A stretch of 49,945 nt of DNA, taken from contig JAEZJQ010000047.1 of the NCBI GenBank assembly GCA_023436305.1, positions 1 to 49,945 on the forward strand, in the 5' to 3' direction. The first letter of the stretch is position 1. Each line of letters opens with the position of its first letter. Positions 35,593 through 44,594 of the stretch are shown piece by piece. This DNA is from Bacillota bacterium. GTDB lineage: Bacteria; Bacillota; UBA4882; UBA8346. The position numbers and the translations under genes are program-made. The notes beneath the pieces were generated by a model that was given only the letters and a program-made list of their open reading frames with translations, ran no database searches and was not told the DNA's origin.

Positions 35593-36483
35593 ATGAGAAA
35601 TAAATCATTCATCATTGGAATGTTGGTCGTTGGTATGCTATTGATGATGTTTTGTCCGGCATTTGCCGCAGTCAACCCGGAAGAGAAAAGTCAAAATGTT
35701 GATGTGATAATTGAAAAAAGTGGAATTCAAGCACAATTGGCCGCCATACCGGCGACATTGCAACAGCAAATCGGGAAAACCAAAGATACAGATGAAAAGT
35801 CCCAAAAAATTGCCGCTATCGTCGCCGAAGATTTCACGGCTGAAAATATCATCGCCGAGATTAAACGAACATTATCGGAACAATATAATGAAAAGTACGC
35901 CCGGGAAGTATTAAAGTTTTACAACTCGAATCTGGGAACCAAGATAGTCCGGTGCGAAATTGCTTCATCCGATCCGGTGTTTCAAGATAAAGTGAAAGGT
36001 TTTAATATTGAGAACTATGATCAGAAACGGCGGCAGGTTATCAACAATTTATTCAAGGATACAAATATCCAGGAATTTTATTACCTGTTGTCTTCCTCCA
36101 TGTACGAAAGCCTCTTTCAAACACTCAACGCTTTATTGCCGGAAGGATTTCAAATCTCCGCCTCCAAAATGAACGAATTTAAGAAAAAGATCAAAGAGCA
36201 GTATTACTCCGAAGAGTATAAGCAAAAGCTGCTGGCTGATTTTTTTATTATGTATGAAGACATAACCAATGATGAAGTGGTGGAGTACTCCAAGTTTTAC
36301 CGAAGTAAATCCGGGAAATGGGTCAATAAGTGCATTGAAACAGGGATGATTGACGGTTTTAAGGTGTGCACCGAAAAAATGGTCACGCATATCGCGGAAT
36401 CTTCAAATAATCAACTCGATGATAGCCAAGAAAGCGACGAAGAAGAGGATACTTCGGAAGATACCCTGGACGAAACCTTATAA
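35593..36483 (+). CDS. Secreted DUF2059-like protein
   Basis: 296 residues with a signal peptide (about 1-25; ATG 35593 with GGAGG before it, the longer frame to 35533 being inside the repeat). Two helical repeats end in the DUF2059 hallmark: VLKFYNSNLGTKI and VVEYSKFYRSKSGKWV. The tail from about 275 is highly acidic (ESDEEEDTSEDT). DUF2059 proteins are periplasmic or secreted and uncharacterised. A strong terminator follows. Confidence 0.75.
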   Translation: MRNKSFIIGMLVVGMLLMMFCPAFAAVNPEEKSQNVDVIIEKSGIQAQLAAIPATLQQQIGKTKDTDEKSQKIAAIVAEDFTAENIIAEIKRTLSEQYNEKYAREVLKFYNSNLGTKIVRCEIASSDPVFQDKVKGFNIENYDQKRRQVINNLFKDTNIQEFYYLLSSSMYESLFQTLNALLPEGFQISASKMNEFKKKIKEQYYSEEYKQKLLADFFIMYEDITNDEVVEYSKFYRSKSGKWVNKCIETGMIDGFKVCTEKMVTHIAESSNNQLDDSQESDEEEDTSEDTLDETL

Positions 36484-36502
36484 CGAAACGTAATCTAATT
36501 AT

Positions 36503-36541
36503 ACGGACCGGCGCCATAAAATGGTTTGCCGGTCCGTTTGA
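36503..36541 (+). terminator. Rho-independent terminator
   Basis: A perfect 10-bp stem, ACGGACCGGC (36503-36512) with GCCGGTCCGT (36528-36537), followed by TTTG. Confidence 0.8.
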
Positions 36542-36590
36542 TTTCACCATTAACCCCTAAATCGAAATTGCCCCAATCCAATGGCGGAAA

Positions 36591-36932
36591 TTAAAAATTA
36601 ATTTTAACAAAAAAATAAAAAGTCAAGAGTGTTAAGCTAACTCCAAGCGCGATCCAATACCACATTCTAGCCTCTTGCGAATATTCGACAGCGCTTTGCA
36701 TATCGCCTATTTTTATTTTTGATTTCGCTTTTACCGCATAGATGATGGCCACAATTCCAATGGGGGAACAGCAAAATATCGTTGTCAGTATAGCCTCCAG
36801 GAAGTAGGGATTAAATTCAGAGGGATCATCATTAGCTGTGGGGCTGGTTTTCTCGATTAATTCCATTCCGCATTTTTCACAGACATCATCGTTGAAAAAG
36901 TTTTCAAACTCACAGTGTTGGCAAACCTTCAA
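36591..36932 (-). CDS. Zinc-ribbon plus CD225/dispanin membrane protein
   Basis: 113 residues from the TTG at 36932 (AGGTGAT ahead); a GTG at 36941 would add three. The N-terminus is a zinc ribbon: CQHCEFENFFNDDVCEKCG. The rest is CD225-like: helix 1 AILTTIFCCSPIGIVAIIYA, loop VKAKSKIKIGDMQSAVEYSQ, helix 2 WYWIALGVSLTLLTFYFF. This two-helix pattern with the double cysteine is shared with the IFITM/dispanin family, which in bacteria is widespread and uncharacterised. It is alone, facing the DUF2059 gene tail to tail. Confidence 0.85.
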   Translation of the reverse strand: MKVCQHCEFENFFNDDVCEKCGMELIEKTSPTANDDPSEFNPYFLEAILTTIFCCSPIGIVAIIYAVKAKSKIKIGDMQSAVEYSQEARMWYWIALGVSLTLLTFYFFVKINF

Positions 36933-36941
36933 TGATATCAC

Positions 36942-37327
36942 CTCGCAGAAAAGATAAAAGTGATTATTGATTAAGCACTGGGGGTAATTTTTGATTCGCG
37001 GAAAGAGGCGGGGGTGTTTTAGATGATGGAATCACTCCCGCTTTAAAGGTCTCATAAAATATATCGGCTGTTCAATGGAGAGATTTAACCAAATAATTGA
37101 TTAAATATTCTTTTTTTTTGTTATGTAATCGATAAAAATACCGCCAAATTTAGCCGGGATCGTTTCGCGGCAAAATATTGGCGGCTATTATAAAATACGG
37201 AGCCGGACCATACACAAGGCGGTCATGAACTTCGAATCGCTGATAGGGTTCTTCTCAAGCTAATGATGTATGTGGATAAGGAAGTACAATGAAGATACGA
37301 CGTTTCATGAAATGATCCGGTGGATTT
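36942..37327. other. Intergenic region with two hairpins
   Basis: A hairpin at 37008-37041 (arms 37008-37016 and 37033-37041, one G-T pair) and another bounded by CCGCCAA (37141-37147) and TTGGCGG (37178-37184). The second lies about 140 bases past the flippase stop and may terminate the minus-strand cluster. No gene is seen. Confidence 0.4.
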
Positions 37328-38668
37328 TCAAACCGGCTTCTTATCGCTAAATTTGGGATTTATCCGGCGGAAGGCCGCGATAAAGATCAACAACAGGAGT
37401 AAATTACCGATTGTAACCGCCAGCATGGCCCCGGTAATTCCGAAATGCTTAGTAAATTCATATTGGGTGATCAGGGAAATGGGAAGTGCAATTATCAGCG
37501 GAATAAGGCATAGTTTGGCGCCCCGGTTGCCTTCCATCATAAAAATCGATTGATAGATTTGAAATACCGTATAAAATCCAATTCCTAAAGAGACCAGTAA
37601 AATATAAACCAAGTTCAGACCGTATTCTTTGCCCAATACCCAGACTACCCCACTGGTGAGTCCGGCGGTTCCAAGTACGGTAATCAACCAAGCGGCGGGA
37701 ATAAGCCGTTGAATGGTTTTATAGAGTTGGTTTTTATCAAGTTTGGCAATGGCGGGTAAAAAAACCACTGCAAAAACTTCGTAAAACATGATGGAAAATA
37801 AATTTTTAACAAAACCTTGATAAATTGAATATACGCCTACATCCCTGCCGGGAGAAAAATAATTTACAATGAACAGATCACTGGAATTGATGAGCAGAAG
37901 AAATAAATTATTGAACATATTAAAAAAACCATAAATGTATATCTGTTTAAAAACAGTCCTGTTGATGGAAAAAGAGTGGAAATCGCTTTTAAAAAGCGCT
38001 ACTATGATAAACACCATTTGCGAGGAGAAAAAAACATAAAAATAGTGTTGAAAATTCATGGCCTTATAGTAAAACTGAAAAACCAGAAATAATATAAAGA
38101 AAACAATATTACCAGCCAGCTTTAAACGGGCCAATGTTCCATATTTTTTTTGGCCGCGGATAAAGGATTCGCTTAACGTGTATAAATCCAGCGCGATTGT
38201 TGCGGCAATTCCCATTTGCCAGACCGGAACCGGAATTTTAATGATGTCGTTAATCCAAAAAGAGATATTGAAATAAAATAACGAAAAACAGGCCAATAAA
38301 AGGATGTTTCCGGTGAAAGCCGCGCTTTTAAGCTGATCGCTCCGGCTTTGGCCGCTATCCGGCAAGTACTTATACATGGAGGAGTTGATCCCCACCATTA
38401 CCGGCAATAGCAGAATATTTGACATATTATTGACCAAGCTGATTTGTCCATAGCCCTTAGGGCCGAACAATTTGGCGGCTAATACGGCAATCACCGATAT
38501 TAATACGGAACCAATCATCCGATAAATGAAAACAACACCCAGATCATTAATAAATCGCCGAATATTCTTCACCGGGTAATCCTTCAGCTTTATCAGCACG
38601 AATTCGGAGAAACGTTGTCGCAATCCGGTGAGGTAGTTGTGAATGGTATTGAAAAATATAGGGGTCAT
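37328..38668 (-). CDS. Oligosaccharide flippase (Wzx/MATE-like, polysaccharide biosynthesis protein)
   Basis: 446 residues, about 12-14 membrane helices, of the polysaccharide transport/flippase group that moves lipid-linked sugars to the outside. The N-terminal IYRMIGSVLISVIAVLAAKLFGPKGYGQISLVNN stretch matches the conserved first helices (split here by position about 45-80). The frame is open to 38725, but the ATG at 38668 overlaps the stop of the upstream glycosyltransferase as ATGA, the usual coupled start. It is last in the six-gene minus-strand cluster; the cargo would be the glycan made by the two GT2 enzymes. Confidence 0.87.
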   Translation of the reverse strand: MTPIFFNTIHNYLTGLRQRFSEFVLIKLKDYPVKNIRRFINDLGVVFIYRMIGSVLISVIAVLAAKLFGPKGYGQISLVNNMSNILLLPVMVGINSSMYKYLPDSGQSRSDQLKSAAFTGNILLLACFSLFYFNISFWINDIIKIPVPVWQMGIAATIALDLYTLSESFIRGQKKYGTLARLKLAGNIVFFILFLVFQFYYKAMNFQHYFYVFFSSQMVFIIVALFKSDFHSFSINRTVFKQIYIYGFFNMFNNLFLLLINSSDLFIVNYFSPGRDVGVYSIYQGFVKNLFSIMFYEVFAVVFLPAIAKLDKNQLYKTIQRLIPAAWLITVLGTAGLTSGVVWVLGKEYGLNLVYILLVSLGIGFYTVFQIYQSIFMMEGNRGAKLCLIPLIIALPISLITQYEFTKHFGITGAMLAVTIGNLLLLLIFIAAFRRINPKFSDKKPV

Positions 38669-39504
38669 ATAAGATTTGCAAGCCTTTCCAGATATATTTT
38701 CGCTAGCATTGCTCTTAAGATCCAATAGGCGGCTTTATCGTCGCGGCATTTTTGAATCATATATTTTAAATTTTTACAGGAATCCCTGAATTTTTCCCGG
38801 GTATCATTATGATGCAACATATGGTAATTCATTATACCGGGCTCAATTTGAAAAATTATACCTTGCTTATAAAGCCGATATCCAAGTTCCAGATCTTCAT
38901 GGCCCCAACCGCTGAAATTTTCATCGAAACATCCTGCCGCAATCAGCTTATCCTTGGGAATGGAGACGTTACCGGTATAAAAATTGATCCATCCCAACGT
39001 TCCGTTGAGTTTAAACAGTAGCTTCCGCCGGATTTGCGGCATGGATTCCCGGGCCATGTTTGCCATATTCTTAATCTGATGGTATAGGTGGTTTTGATTA
39101 TCGGTGTAAAACAAATTTTCGATTTCCGGTTCGGCCAAGGATAGATTATGCCGTTCACCAAGCAATACTTTTGGTTCCCGTTGTCCTTCAAGATGCCTTC
39201 TGATAAAGTCATCACCGGGTATCCGGTCATCATCCAAAAAAATGATGATTTGGCCTCGGGCCAGTTTGATTCCCAAGTTCCGGGCCGCGGAACGTCCAAT
39301 GTTCTCCATGCAAATAACCTGGAGCGGTTTGAATGGAAAGGAATGCTTTTCAAAGCTTTGAATGGTATCCGGGTTGCACCCGTCAAACACAACAATTACT
39401 TCAATTTCTTCGGTTATTTGGTGCGCGAGAAACTTCAAAACCAAACGCAATCGGGATAATTTGTCCTTGGTTGGAATAATGATACTGGCTTTTATTTCAT
39501 TCAT
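38665..39504 (-). CDS. Family 2 glycosyltransferase, downstream paralogue
   Basis: 279 residues, GT-A fold. Seen: ASIIIPTKDKLSRLRLVL at the N-terminus, GRSAARNLGIKLARG, the metal-binding LDDDRIPG (about 93-100), and GWGHEDLELGYRLYKQG (about 198-214), the GWGxED motif of the galactosyltransferase-like subgroup. The start has AGGAGTG six bases upstream. It is a clear tandem paralogue of the gene at 39509, both beginning with the same KASIIIPTKDK. No membrane helix is seen, so it acts at the cytoplasmic face. Confidence 0.9.
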   Translation of the reverse strand: MNEIKASIIIPTKDKLSRLRLVLKFLAHQITEEIEVIVVFDGCNPDTIQSFEKHSFPFKPLQVICMENIGRSAARNLGIKLARGQIIIFLDDDRIPGDDFIRRHLEGQREPKVLLGERHNLSLAEPEIENLFYTDNQNHLYHQIKNMANMARESMPQIRRKLLFKLNGTLGWINFYTGNVSIPKDKLIAAGCFDENFSGWGHEDLELGYRLYKQGIIFQIEPGIMNYHMLHHNDTREKFRDSCKNLKYMIQKCRDDKAAYWILRAMLAKIYLERLANLI

Positions 39505-39508
39505 GGAA

Positions 39509-40369
39509 TCACTCCTGATAACGTTTCATCAACTTTTGAAATAAAAATCCGATGTCTCTGATTAACCGGATGATTATCAATGAAAACCGGGTAATATGAT
39601 CACCCTTGGCTTTCGTATAAAAGTACTGATAATTGTTAAATTCCTCCTGGTGAAGATTTTTTGGTTTGGGATGAACAAGATGATAATTGATAACGGAAGC
39701 ATTTTTGATCATCTTGATCTTATTTTTTAAAAACCGGTATCCCAGATCACTATCTTCCCAGCCCCAACCGGCATAGTTCTCATCAAACATACCGGTTTCA
39801 TGCATATCGTTTTTGCGAACCGATAAGTTGGATGTTACACAAGCAAGCCAAGGAACCGGACTGAAACGCAATAAATATATTTTATTTTTAAGCCAAGTTA
39901 CATCCGGTTTCGCCACCAATAAAACACTTTCGAGACATTGGTTAAAATTCCCAAAATGACCCAAAGTAGTGATAAATTCCTCGGTCAAAAATAATTGCAT
40001 CCTTTTGCCCAGAACCATACAACGTTTTTTTTGATGGACGGCAATATGTCCTTCAATAAAATGAGGCCCGGGGATGCGGTCATCATCCATAAAAATCAGA
40101 ATATCACCCGATGCTTTCCTGATTCCATGATTTCGGGCGGCGGCCCGGCCCCCGCTATGGTCAAGGATTACCAGAACCGGTTGAAACGGCAATTCTATTT
40201 TGCGGAATTCGGTTAAAGTATCTTGGTTGCAACCGTCCATTACAATAATAACTTCATGGTCCTCGTTGATCTGTAATGCCAAAGCATATAAAACCAACCG
40301 TAATCGTGAAATTTTATCTTTCGTCGGAATAATTATCGAAGCTTTCAGATTATTTTCCAAGGGTCCCAT
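39509..40369 (-). CDS. Family 2 glycosyltransferase, upstream paralogue
   Basis: 286 residues with the same layout as its neighbour: ASIIIPTKDKISRLRLVL, GGRAAARNHGIRKASG, MDDDRIPG and GWGWEDSDLGYRF. The ATG at 40369 is directly against AAGAAGG; a TTG nine bases on (40360) has better spacing and may be the real start. Four bases separate its stop from the start of the next GT2, showing tight coupling. Sugar donors cannot be told. Two successive related transferases suggest addition of two similar sugars or a short repeating glycan. Confidence 0.9.
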   Translation of the reverse strand: MGPLENNLKASIIIPTKDKISRLRLVLYALALQINEDHEVIIVMDGCNQDTLTEFRKIELPFQPVLVILDHSGGRAAARNHGIRKASGDILIFMDDDRIPGPHFIEGHIAVHQKKRCMVLGKRMQLFLTEEFITTLGHFGNFNQCLESVLLVAKPDVTWLKNKIYLLRFSPVPWLACVTSNLSVRKNDMHETGMFDENYAGWGWEDSDLGYRFLKNKIKMIKNASVINYHLVHPKPKNLHQEEFNNYQYFYTKAKGDHITRFSLIIIRLIRDIGFLFQKLMKRYQE

Positions 40370-40409
40370 CCTTCTTCGGCCAGTGATTTCTGGTGAAGTA
40401 TATTTTGAA

Positions 40410-41033
40410 TTATCGAATTTTTATCCATCGATCAAACGGTATAAGGTTGATGATGACTGCAATGATAAAGTGGATGCCGATAAAAACCAGTAATTCGGTG
40501 AAACTTGGAACATGGCCGATAATTACCTGGATGTGGGGAATGGTGCTTACATTTTTCGCGTAATCCAGATGATTTGTAACAAACCACATCAAGTCTAAAA
40601 ATCCGGAAAAAAGCAGAATAACACCATTGAGTCCCATTTTGAGACAGTTGCCCGGAGAACCTCCCCCCAGGCGATAGGCCAGGCATAATGACATGATTAT
40701 TCCGGGATATAAAAAGGTGAATTCCAATGTATAAAAGAGATCTAAATTCCCGTGCACGGCCAGATACATCATCTTGGGAGAAATATAGCCTAAATAGATA
40801 ACCAATGGAATACTTAATAACAGATAACGAAATCTGAAGTTGTTGGGGAAAAAGCAGATACTCAATAAAATAATGATAAATATCACGATTTGAACCATAT
40901 ATTGAATGAAGGTATGTGTTTCCCGGTGATGAGGGAATATAACCCAACTGACTAAAAAACCGATACCGCCGATAAAAAGGAAGATTAACCACAAATATTT
41001 TGAAATCCATTGTTCGTTTTTCGTATTACTCAT
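40410..41033 (-). CDS. Multi-helix membrane protein, unknown
   Basis: 207 residues with about six hydrophobic segments (for example near 12-32, 43-61, 68-86, 104-120, 134-154, 180-200). No signature of a known enzyme is visible; there are several histidines and acidic residues around HGNLDLFYTLEF and FVTNHLDYAKN. A good ribosome binding site (AGAGAGG) precedes the ATG. It sits between the carbamoyltransferase and the GT2 pair and ends 41 bases before the next start, so it belongs to the cluster. It could be a polymer-forming, acyl-transfer or carrier-modifying membrane enzyme; I do not assign one. Confidence 0.75.
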   Translation of the reverse strand: MSNTKNEQWISKYLWLIFLFIGGIGFLVSWVIFPHHRETHTFIQYMVQIVIFIIILLSICFFPNNFRFRYLLLSIPLVIYLGYISPKMMYLAVHGNLDLFYTLEFTFLYPGIIMSLCLAYRLGGGSPGNCLKMGLNGVILLFSGFLDLMWFVTNHLDYAKNVSTIPHIQVIIGHVPSFTELLVFIGIHFIIAVIINLIPFDRWIKIR

Positions 41034-41205
41034 GAATGACCTCTCTCGTTTGTTTTATTTTTAAATTTCGGTTCTTGCCGATTGTGAATGCAATTTAGTC
41101 AAAGTAAGAATGGCAAAAGTATTCAATCCGTTCTTTTGCCATTCATCCTTATCCTCCATTGCAAGCGAAGTCCCGTGGGGGTCAATTTTGATTAGTAAGC
41201 CTGCG

Positions 41206-42927
41206 TTAACCCGCCTTTTCTTTTTCGATAATAAAGTTTTCCACCACCAGATGATCGATTCCGGTGGATTGAAAACAGCGGAGCGCCTCTTCCGGTGAGC
41301 AGACAATGGGTTCTCCCATTACATTAAATGAAGTATTGACTACCACGGGAACCGAGGTGAGTTCCTGGAATTCTTTGATCAATTTCCAATATCGCGGGCT
41401 TTGAAGCTTATTGACGGTTTGAAACCGGGCGGTGCCATCCACATGAGTAATGGCGGGAACTTTGTCATGCATGTCTTTTTTTACATCGACTACAAAAAGC
41501 ATATACGGTGACGGCCGGTCGCAATCAAAATATTCCTGAGCGTACTCTTCGAGCACGGATGGCGCAAACGGCCTGAATCCTTCACGATGTTTGACTTTTA
41601 AATTAAGAATGTCTTGCATATCCTGGCGGCGCGGGTCCGCCAAAATACTGCGGGCGCCTAAGGCCCTGGGACCTAATTCCATCCTTCCTTGAAACCAGCC
41701 GATAACATTTCCATCCGCAATTAATTTGGCGGTATTGTTGAGCAATTCGTCTTCCTTTTCAAAGTATTTATATTTGACCCCTTTGCTGTCCAACAATACT
41801 TTAATCTCTTCATTATTGAATTTTGGGCCCAAATAGGCCGTATTGAAAACAAAATTCCGGGGGTTATTCAAAATGGTATTATAAATGTAATAAGCGCTCC
41901 CGATACAGGTGCCCGCATCGTTAGCGGCGGGTTGTACGAAAATATCCTTGAATGGTCCGTCTTTCAACAATTTTCCGTTCATGACCGAGTTTAACGCGGT
42001 ACCTCCAGCGATGCACAGATAATCCTTTTTGGTTTCATCATAAATATATTTGGCAATATGCATGGCCACATCTTCAAGCCGTTTTTGAAAAGCCCAGGCA
42101 ATATTTTCATGCCGGGAGGTGATTGGTTCATCTTGTTCACGGATAGGTCCAAAAATCTTAATAAATTTTTCCGAAACCCAGGGATCACGAATCCCCTTGT
42201 CGTAATTGAAGTAACTTAAATCCACCGAATATTCGCCGGGGGAAGTTAATTGAATAATTTGTTTCACTTCATCATAGAAATGGTCTTGTTGGCCGTAAGA
42301 TTTCAACGACATTAATTTATATTCGTCACTATTGGGCGTAAATCCAAGATAATGGGTAATTGCTACAAATATATAACCGAGTGAGTGTGGGAAATTGATC
42401 TCCTTAATGGTTTTTATGGTATTACCTTCCCCAACGGAGATGGTGGTGCTGGCAATTTCACCGCTGCCATCCATGGTTAAAATGGCGGCTTCTTTGAATG
42501 GAGAAACCAAAAAGGCGCTGGCGGCATGGCAAATGGGGTGTTTTACGCGGAAAAACTTGAATGGTTTGGTGCGATTTTGTAATTCAGCGGCAAAATGTTT
42601 TTGAAAGAGTTTTTTGGCATAGACCATATGAATCCATTCACCGGAATAGGTATTATACATTTTTAAGGATTTGGGGAAATTCTTGATCACCTGGGCGATT
42701 CGCAGATGAAATTTATGAAACGGTTGCCAGTGAAAGCCGATATAATCCACGTCATTAATGGTAATCCCGGCTTCTTTCAGGCAATAATTGATGGAATGGA
42801 TCGGGAAATCTCCGGTATGTTTTTTCCTGGTGAATCTTTCTTCCTGGGCGTAAGCTATTAGATCGCCGTCTTTCAACAGACAAGCGGCGGCATTAAAAAC
42901 ATAACAATTATAAGCTAGGATATACAT
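41206..42927 (-). CDS. NodU/CmcH-family carbamoyltransferase
   Basis: 573 residues from the ATG at 42927 (GGGAGG upstream); the longer frame to 43011 lacks a site. The N-terminal YrdC-unrelated, ASKHA-type domain has MYILAYNCYVFNAAACLL, QEERFTRKKHTGDFP and HPICHAASAFL (histidine-rich metal site). It continues with LTMDGSGE and CIAGGTALNSVMNGKL. The C-terminal domain has GWFQGRMELGPRALGARSIL and NTSFNVMGEPIVCSPEEA. This family (NodU, CmcH, TobZ) transfers a carbamoyl group from carbamoyl phosphate, through carbamoyl-AMP, to a hydroxyl, usually on a sugar or antibiotic. In this cluster a sugar or glycolipid is the likely acceptor. Confidence 0.92.
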   Translation of the reverse strand: MYILAYNCYVFNAAACLLKDGDLIAYAQEERFTRKKHTGDFPIHSINYCLKEAGITINDVDYIGFHWQPFHKFHLRIAQVIKNFPKSLKMYNTYSGEWIHMVYAKKLFQKHFAAELQNRTKPFKFFRVKHPICHAASAFLVSPFKEAAILTMDGSGEIASTTISVGEGNTIKTIKEINFPHSLGYIFVAITHYLGFTPNSDEYKLMSLKSYGQQDHFYDEVKQIIQLTSPGEYSVDLSYFNYDKGIRDPWVSEKFIKIFGPIREQDEPITSRHENIAWAFQKRLEDVAMHIAKYIYDETKKDYLCIAGGTALNSVMNGKLLKDGPFKDIFVQPAANDAGTCIGSAYYIYNTILNNPRNFVFNTAYLGPKFNNEEIKVLLDSKGVKYKYFEKEDELLNNTAKLIADGNVIGWFQGRMELGPRALGARSILADPRRQDMQDILNLKVKHREGFRPFAPSVLEEYAQEYFDCDRPSPYMLFVVDVKKDMHDKVPAITHVDGTARFQTVNKLQSPRYWKLIKEFQELTSVPVVVNTSFNVMGEPIVCSPEEALRCFQSTGIDHLVVENFIIEKEKAG

Positions 42928-43093
42928 ATTTAAAATACCTCCCGAGAAATTAATTTGTTCCTTGGCGTTATTTAGTATAATCAATCCACCAAACTCCATA
43001 TTTTCAAACATTCGTTACATATTCATACCTCCCATTTGTTTTGATTTCCAGTTTCGCTCCATCCTGGGTGATGGTGTTCCGCCTATCCGGCCA

Positions 43094-44290
43094 CTAATTT
43101 CCAACTTGAATTCGTTTCTTTTTAAGGAACTCATAAACATAGGGCAGGAAGGAAAAATATTTTGACAGGGAAAAAACCGCTTTAGCCGGGAGATAAAATA
43201 GCCATCCCCGTAACTTTGAATTGAAAATATCCGGAAAGAAGACTTCTTTACCGGTATATTTCCGGTAATCATCGATAACCGTGGTATCCACATCCGGACT
43301 ATTGAATAGGGGATCGGTCATAATGCCGGCGATTTCGGCAAAAATTTTTCGGTTTTGGGTCAAATTAATGTTTTCGCTAATGCTGGCATAACCATTTATC
43401 TTTTGAAAAACAATTTTATCGCAGCCAAGTGCGCGGCCTAATTCCACAAAAGCTTTCATTTCCTGATAATTGGATTTCATTACAATAAAATTAATGGAAA
43501 AGCTTTGAAATACATTTTGGCGCCTGAGTTCACTGATGAATTCCAAATTGCGCCGTAGAATATCCCAGTTGCCGTTTCGGCGAATCTTCTCATAAGTATC
43601 TTTGGAAGCCGCGTCGATGGAAACGATAATTGAATCATAACGGTTGTGGCGGATGGATTCCCAGAGTTTGGGTGTAAATAGGGTTCCGTTGGTGAACAAT
43701 TCGATTTTTAACAACGGGTAAGAAGCTGAGCTCAATGACTGTAAAAATTTCCTGGAGTATGGATTAAAGAGTACTTCTCCGCTTTCGGCCATTGAAAGGA
43801 TGGAAATGTCCGGCAAGATCTCTGTAATGATTTTGGAAAAAAGCCGTTCATTAAGCAGATCGTCGTTTTTGATTATATTATCGTGTTGTTGGCACATGAT
43901 ACACTTCAGGTTGCATTTTCCGGAATTGGCAATTTGCAATGTATGTGGGGGGGTGTCCATGATTATCCGGCCTGCTGCGATTTGATCGATGATCTGATGG
44001 AGATGGGGATCATTGTTTTTTAAGGATTCCAGATTTAAGTACTCATTTTTAATGGCATGGGGACAATATTTGAAGCTGCATACTTTCCAAAGCTTATTTT
44101 CGAGGATTGCCTTTCGAATATATTGCATTCGTTCATTATTCCAAATATCCATAATGGAATTGCCGGTGGTCAGCCTTCCGGCATTGCCGATCTTCGTCCA
44201 ACTCGGACAGCAGGGATAACAAAAACCATGATGATGAACCATCAACCGGGTAAAAGGCACAATGCATTTGATGCCGGTAATATATTTCAT
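43094..44290 (-). CDS. Radical SAM protein with N-terminal SPASM-like cysteine region
   Basis: 398 residues. The radical SAM cluster motif is C126-NLK-C130-IM-C133, followed by MAESGEVLFNP and SIDAASKDTYEKIR, typical of the SPASM subgroup. Unusually, the SPASM-like cysteines lie in front of it: C9, C24, C27, C28, with DIWNNERMQYIRKAI and then C71 and C76. The normal order is radical SAM first, SPASM last. The start ATG has AAGGAGG nine bases ahead. It heads the cluster with carbamoyltransferase, GT2 pair and flippase. The substrate may be a sugar, a peptide or a lipid carrier; no small precursor-peptide gene is evident beside it. A 166-base gap separates it from the carbamoyltransferase start. 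Confidence 0.88.
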   Translation of the reverse strand: MKYITGIKCIVPFTRLMVHHHGFCYPCCPSWTKIGNAGRLTTGNSIMDIWNNERMQYIRKAILENKLWKVCSFKYCPHAIKNEYLNLESLKNNDPHLHQIIDQIAAGRIIMDTPPHTLQIANSGKCNLKCIMCQQHDNIIKNDDLLNERLFSKIITEILPDISILSMAESGEVLFNPYSRKFLQSLSSASYPLLKIELFTNGTLFTPKLWESIRHNRYDSIIVSIDAASKDTYEKIRRNGNWDILRRNLEFISELRRQNVFQSFSINFIVMKSNYQEMKAFVELGRALGCDKIVFQKINGYASISENINLTQNRKIFAEIAGIMTDPLFNSPDVDTTVIDDYRKYTGKEVFFPDIFNSKLRGWLFYLPAKAVFSLSKYFSFLPYVYEFLKKKRIQVGN

Positions 44291-44594
44291 TATCCAGTCC
44301 TCCTTGAATTATAGGTGCCAGACATAAAAATTTTTTAGGATTAAGAACATACGTTCTTAACAGACAATGTTTTTATTATATATTGTATATTATAATTTTT
44401 CAAGTACACATTTATATTTTACTAAATATTACTTAATCAATTATTCAATTTAGATTATGTTAGCCGCCTTTTAACACTTGTTTGATAATGACTTGATAAA
44501 GGGTTCATAAATTTAGTTTTTTATCGTTTCTTTTGCAGGTAACTAATCCGGATATATCGAAATCAACTTCATATTCAAATTTGGTAGGAGAATA
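44291..44594. other. Divergent promoter region between the glycan cluster and dnaE
   Basis: 304 bases, AT-rich, with the LexA-like palindrome at 44341-44360 and a TATAAT at about 44390. No RNA gene or clear dnaE -35/-10 pair is recognised. Confidence 0.4.
44341..44360. promoter_or_regulatory. LexA-like SOS box
   Basis: A near-perfect 20-base palindrome with core GAACATACGTTC (44345-44356), matching the Bacillus-type LexA pattern GAAC-N4-GTTC. It is 50 bases from the radical SAM start on one side and about 240 from dnaE on the other. On the minus strand it overlaps a possible promoter whose -35 reads TTGTCT. Confidence 0.6.

Noticed and set aside
41061..41306. 81-codon minus-strand frame between carbamoyltransferase and membrane protein
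   Set aside because: It overlaps the end of the carbamoyltransferase in another frame and has no family features.
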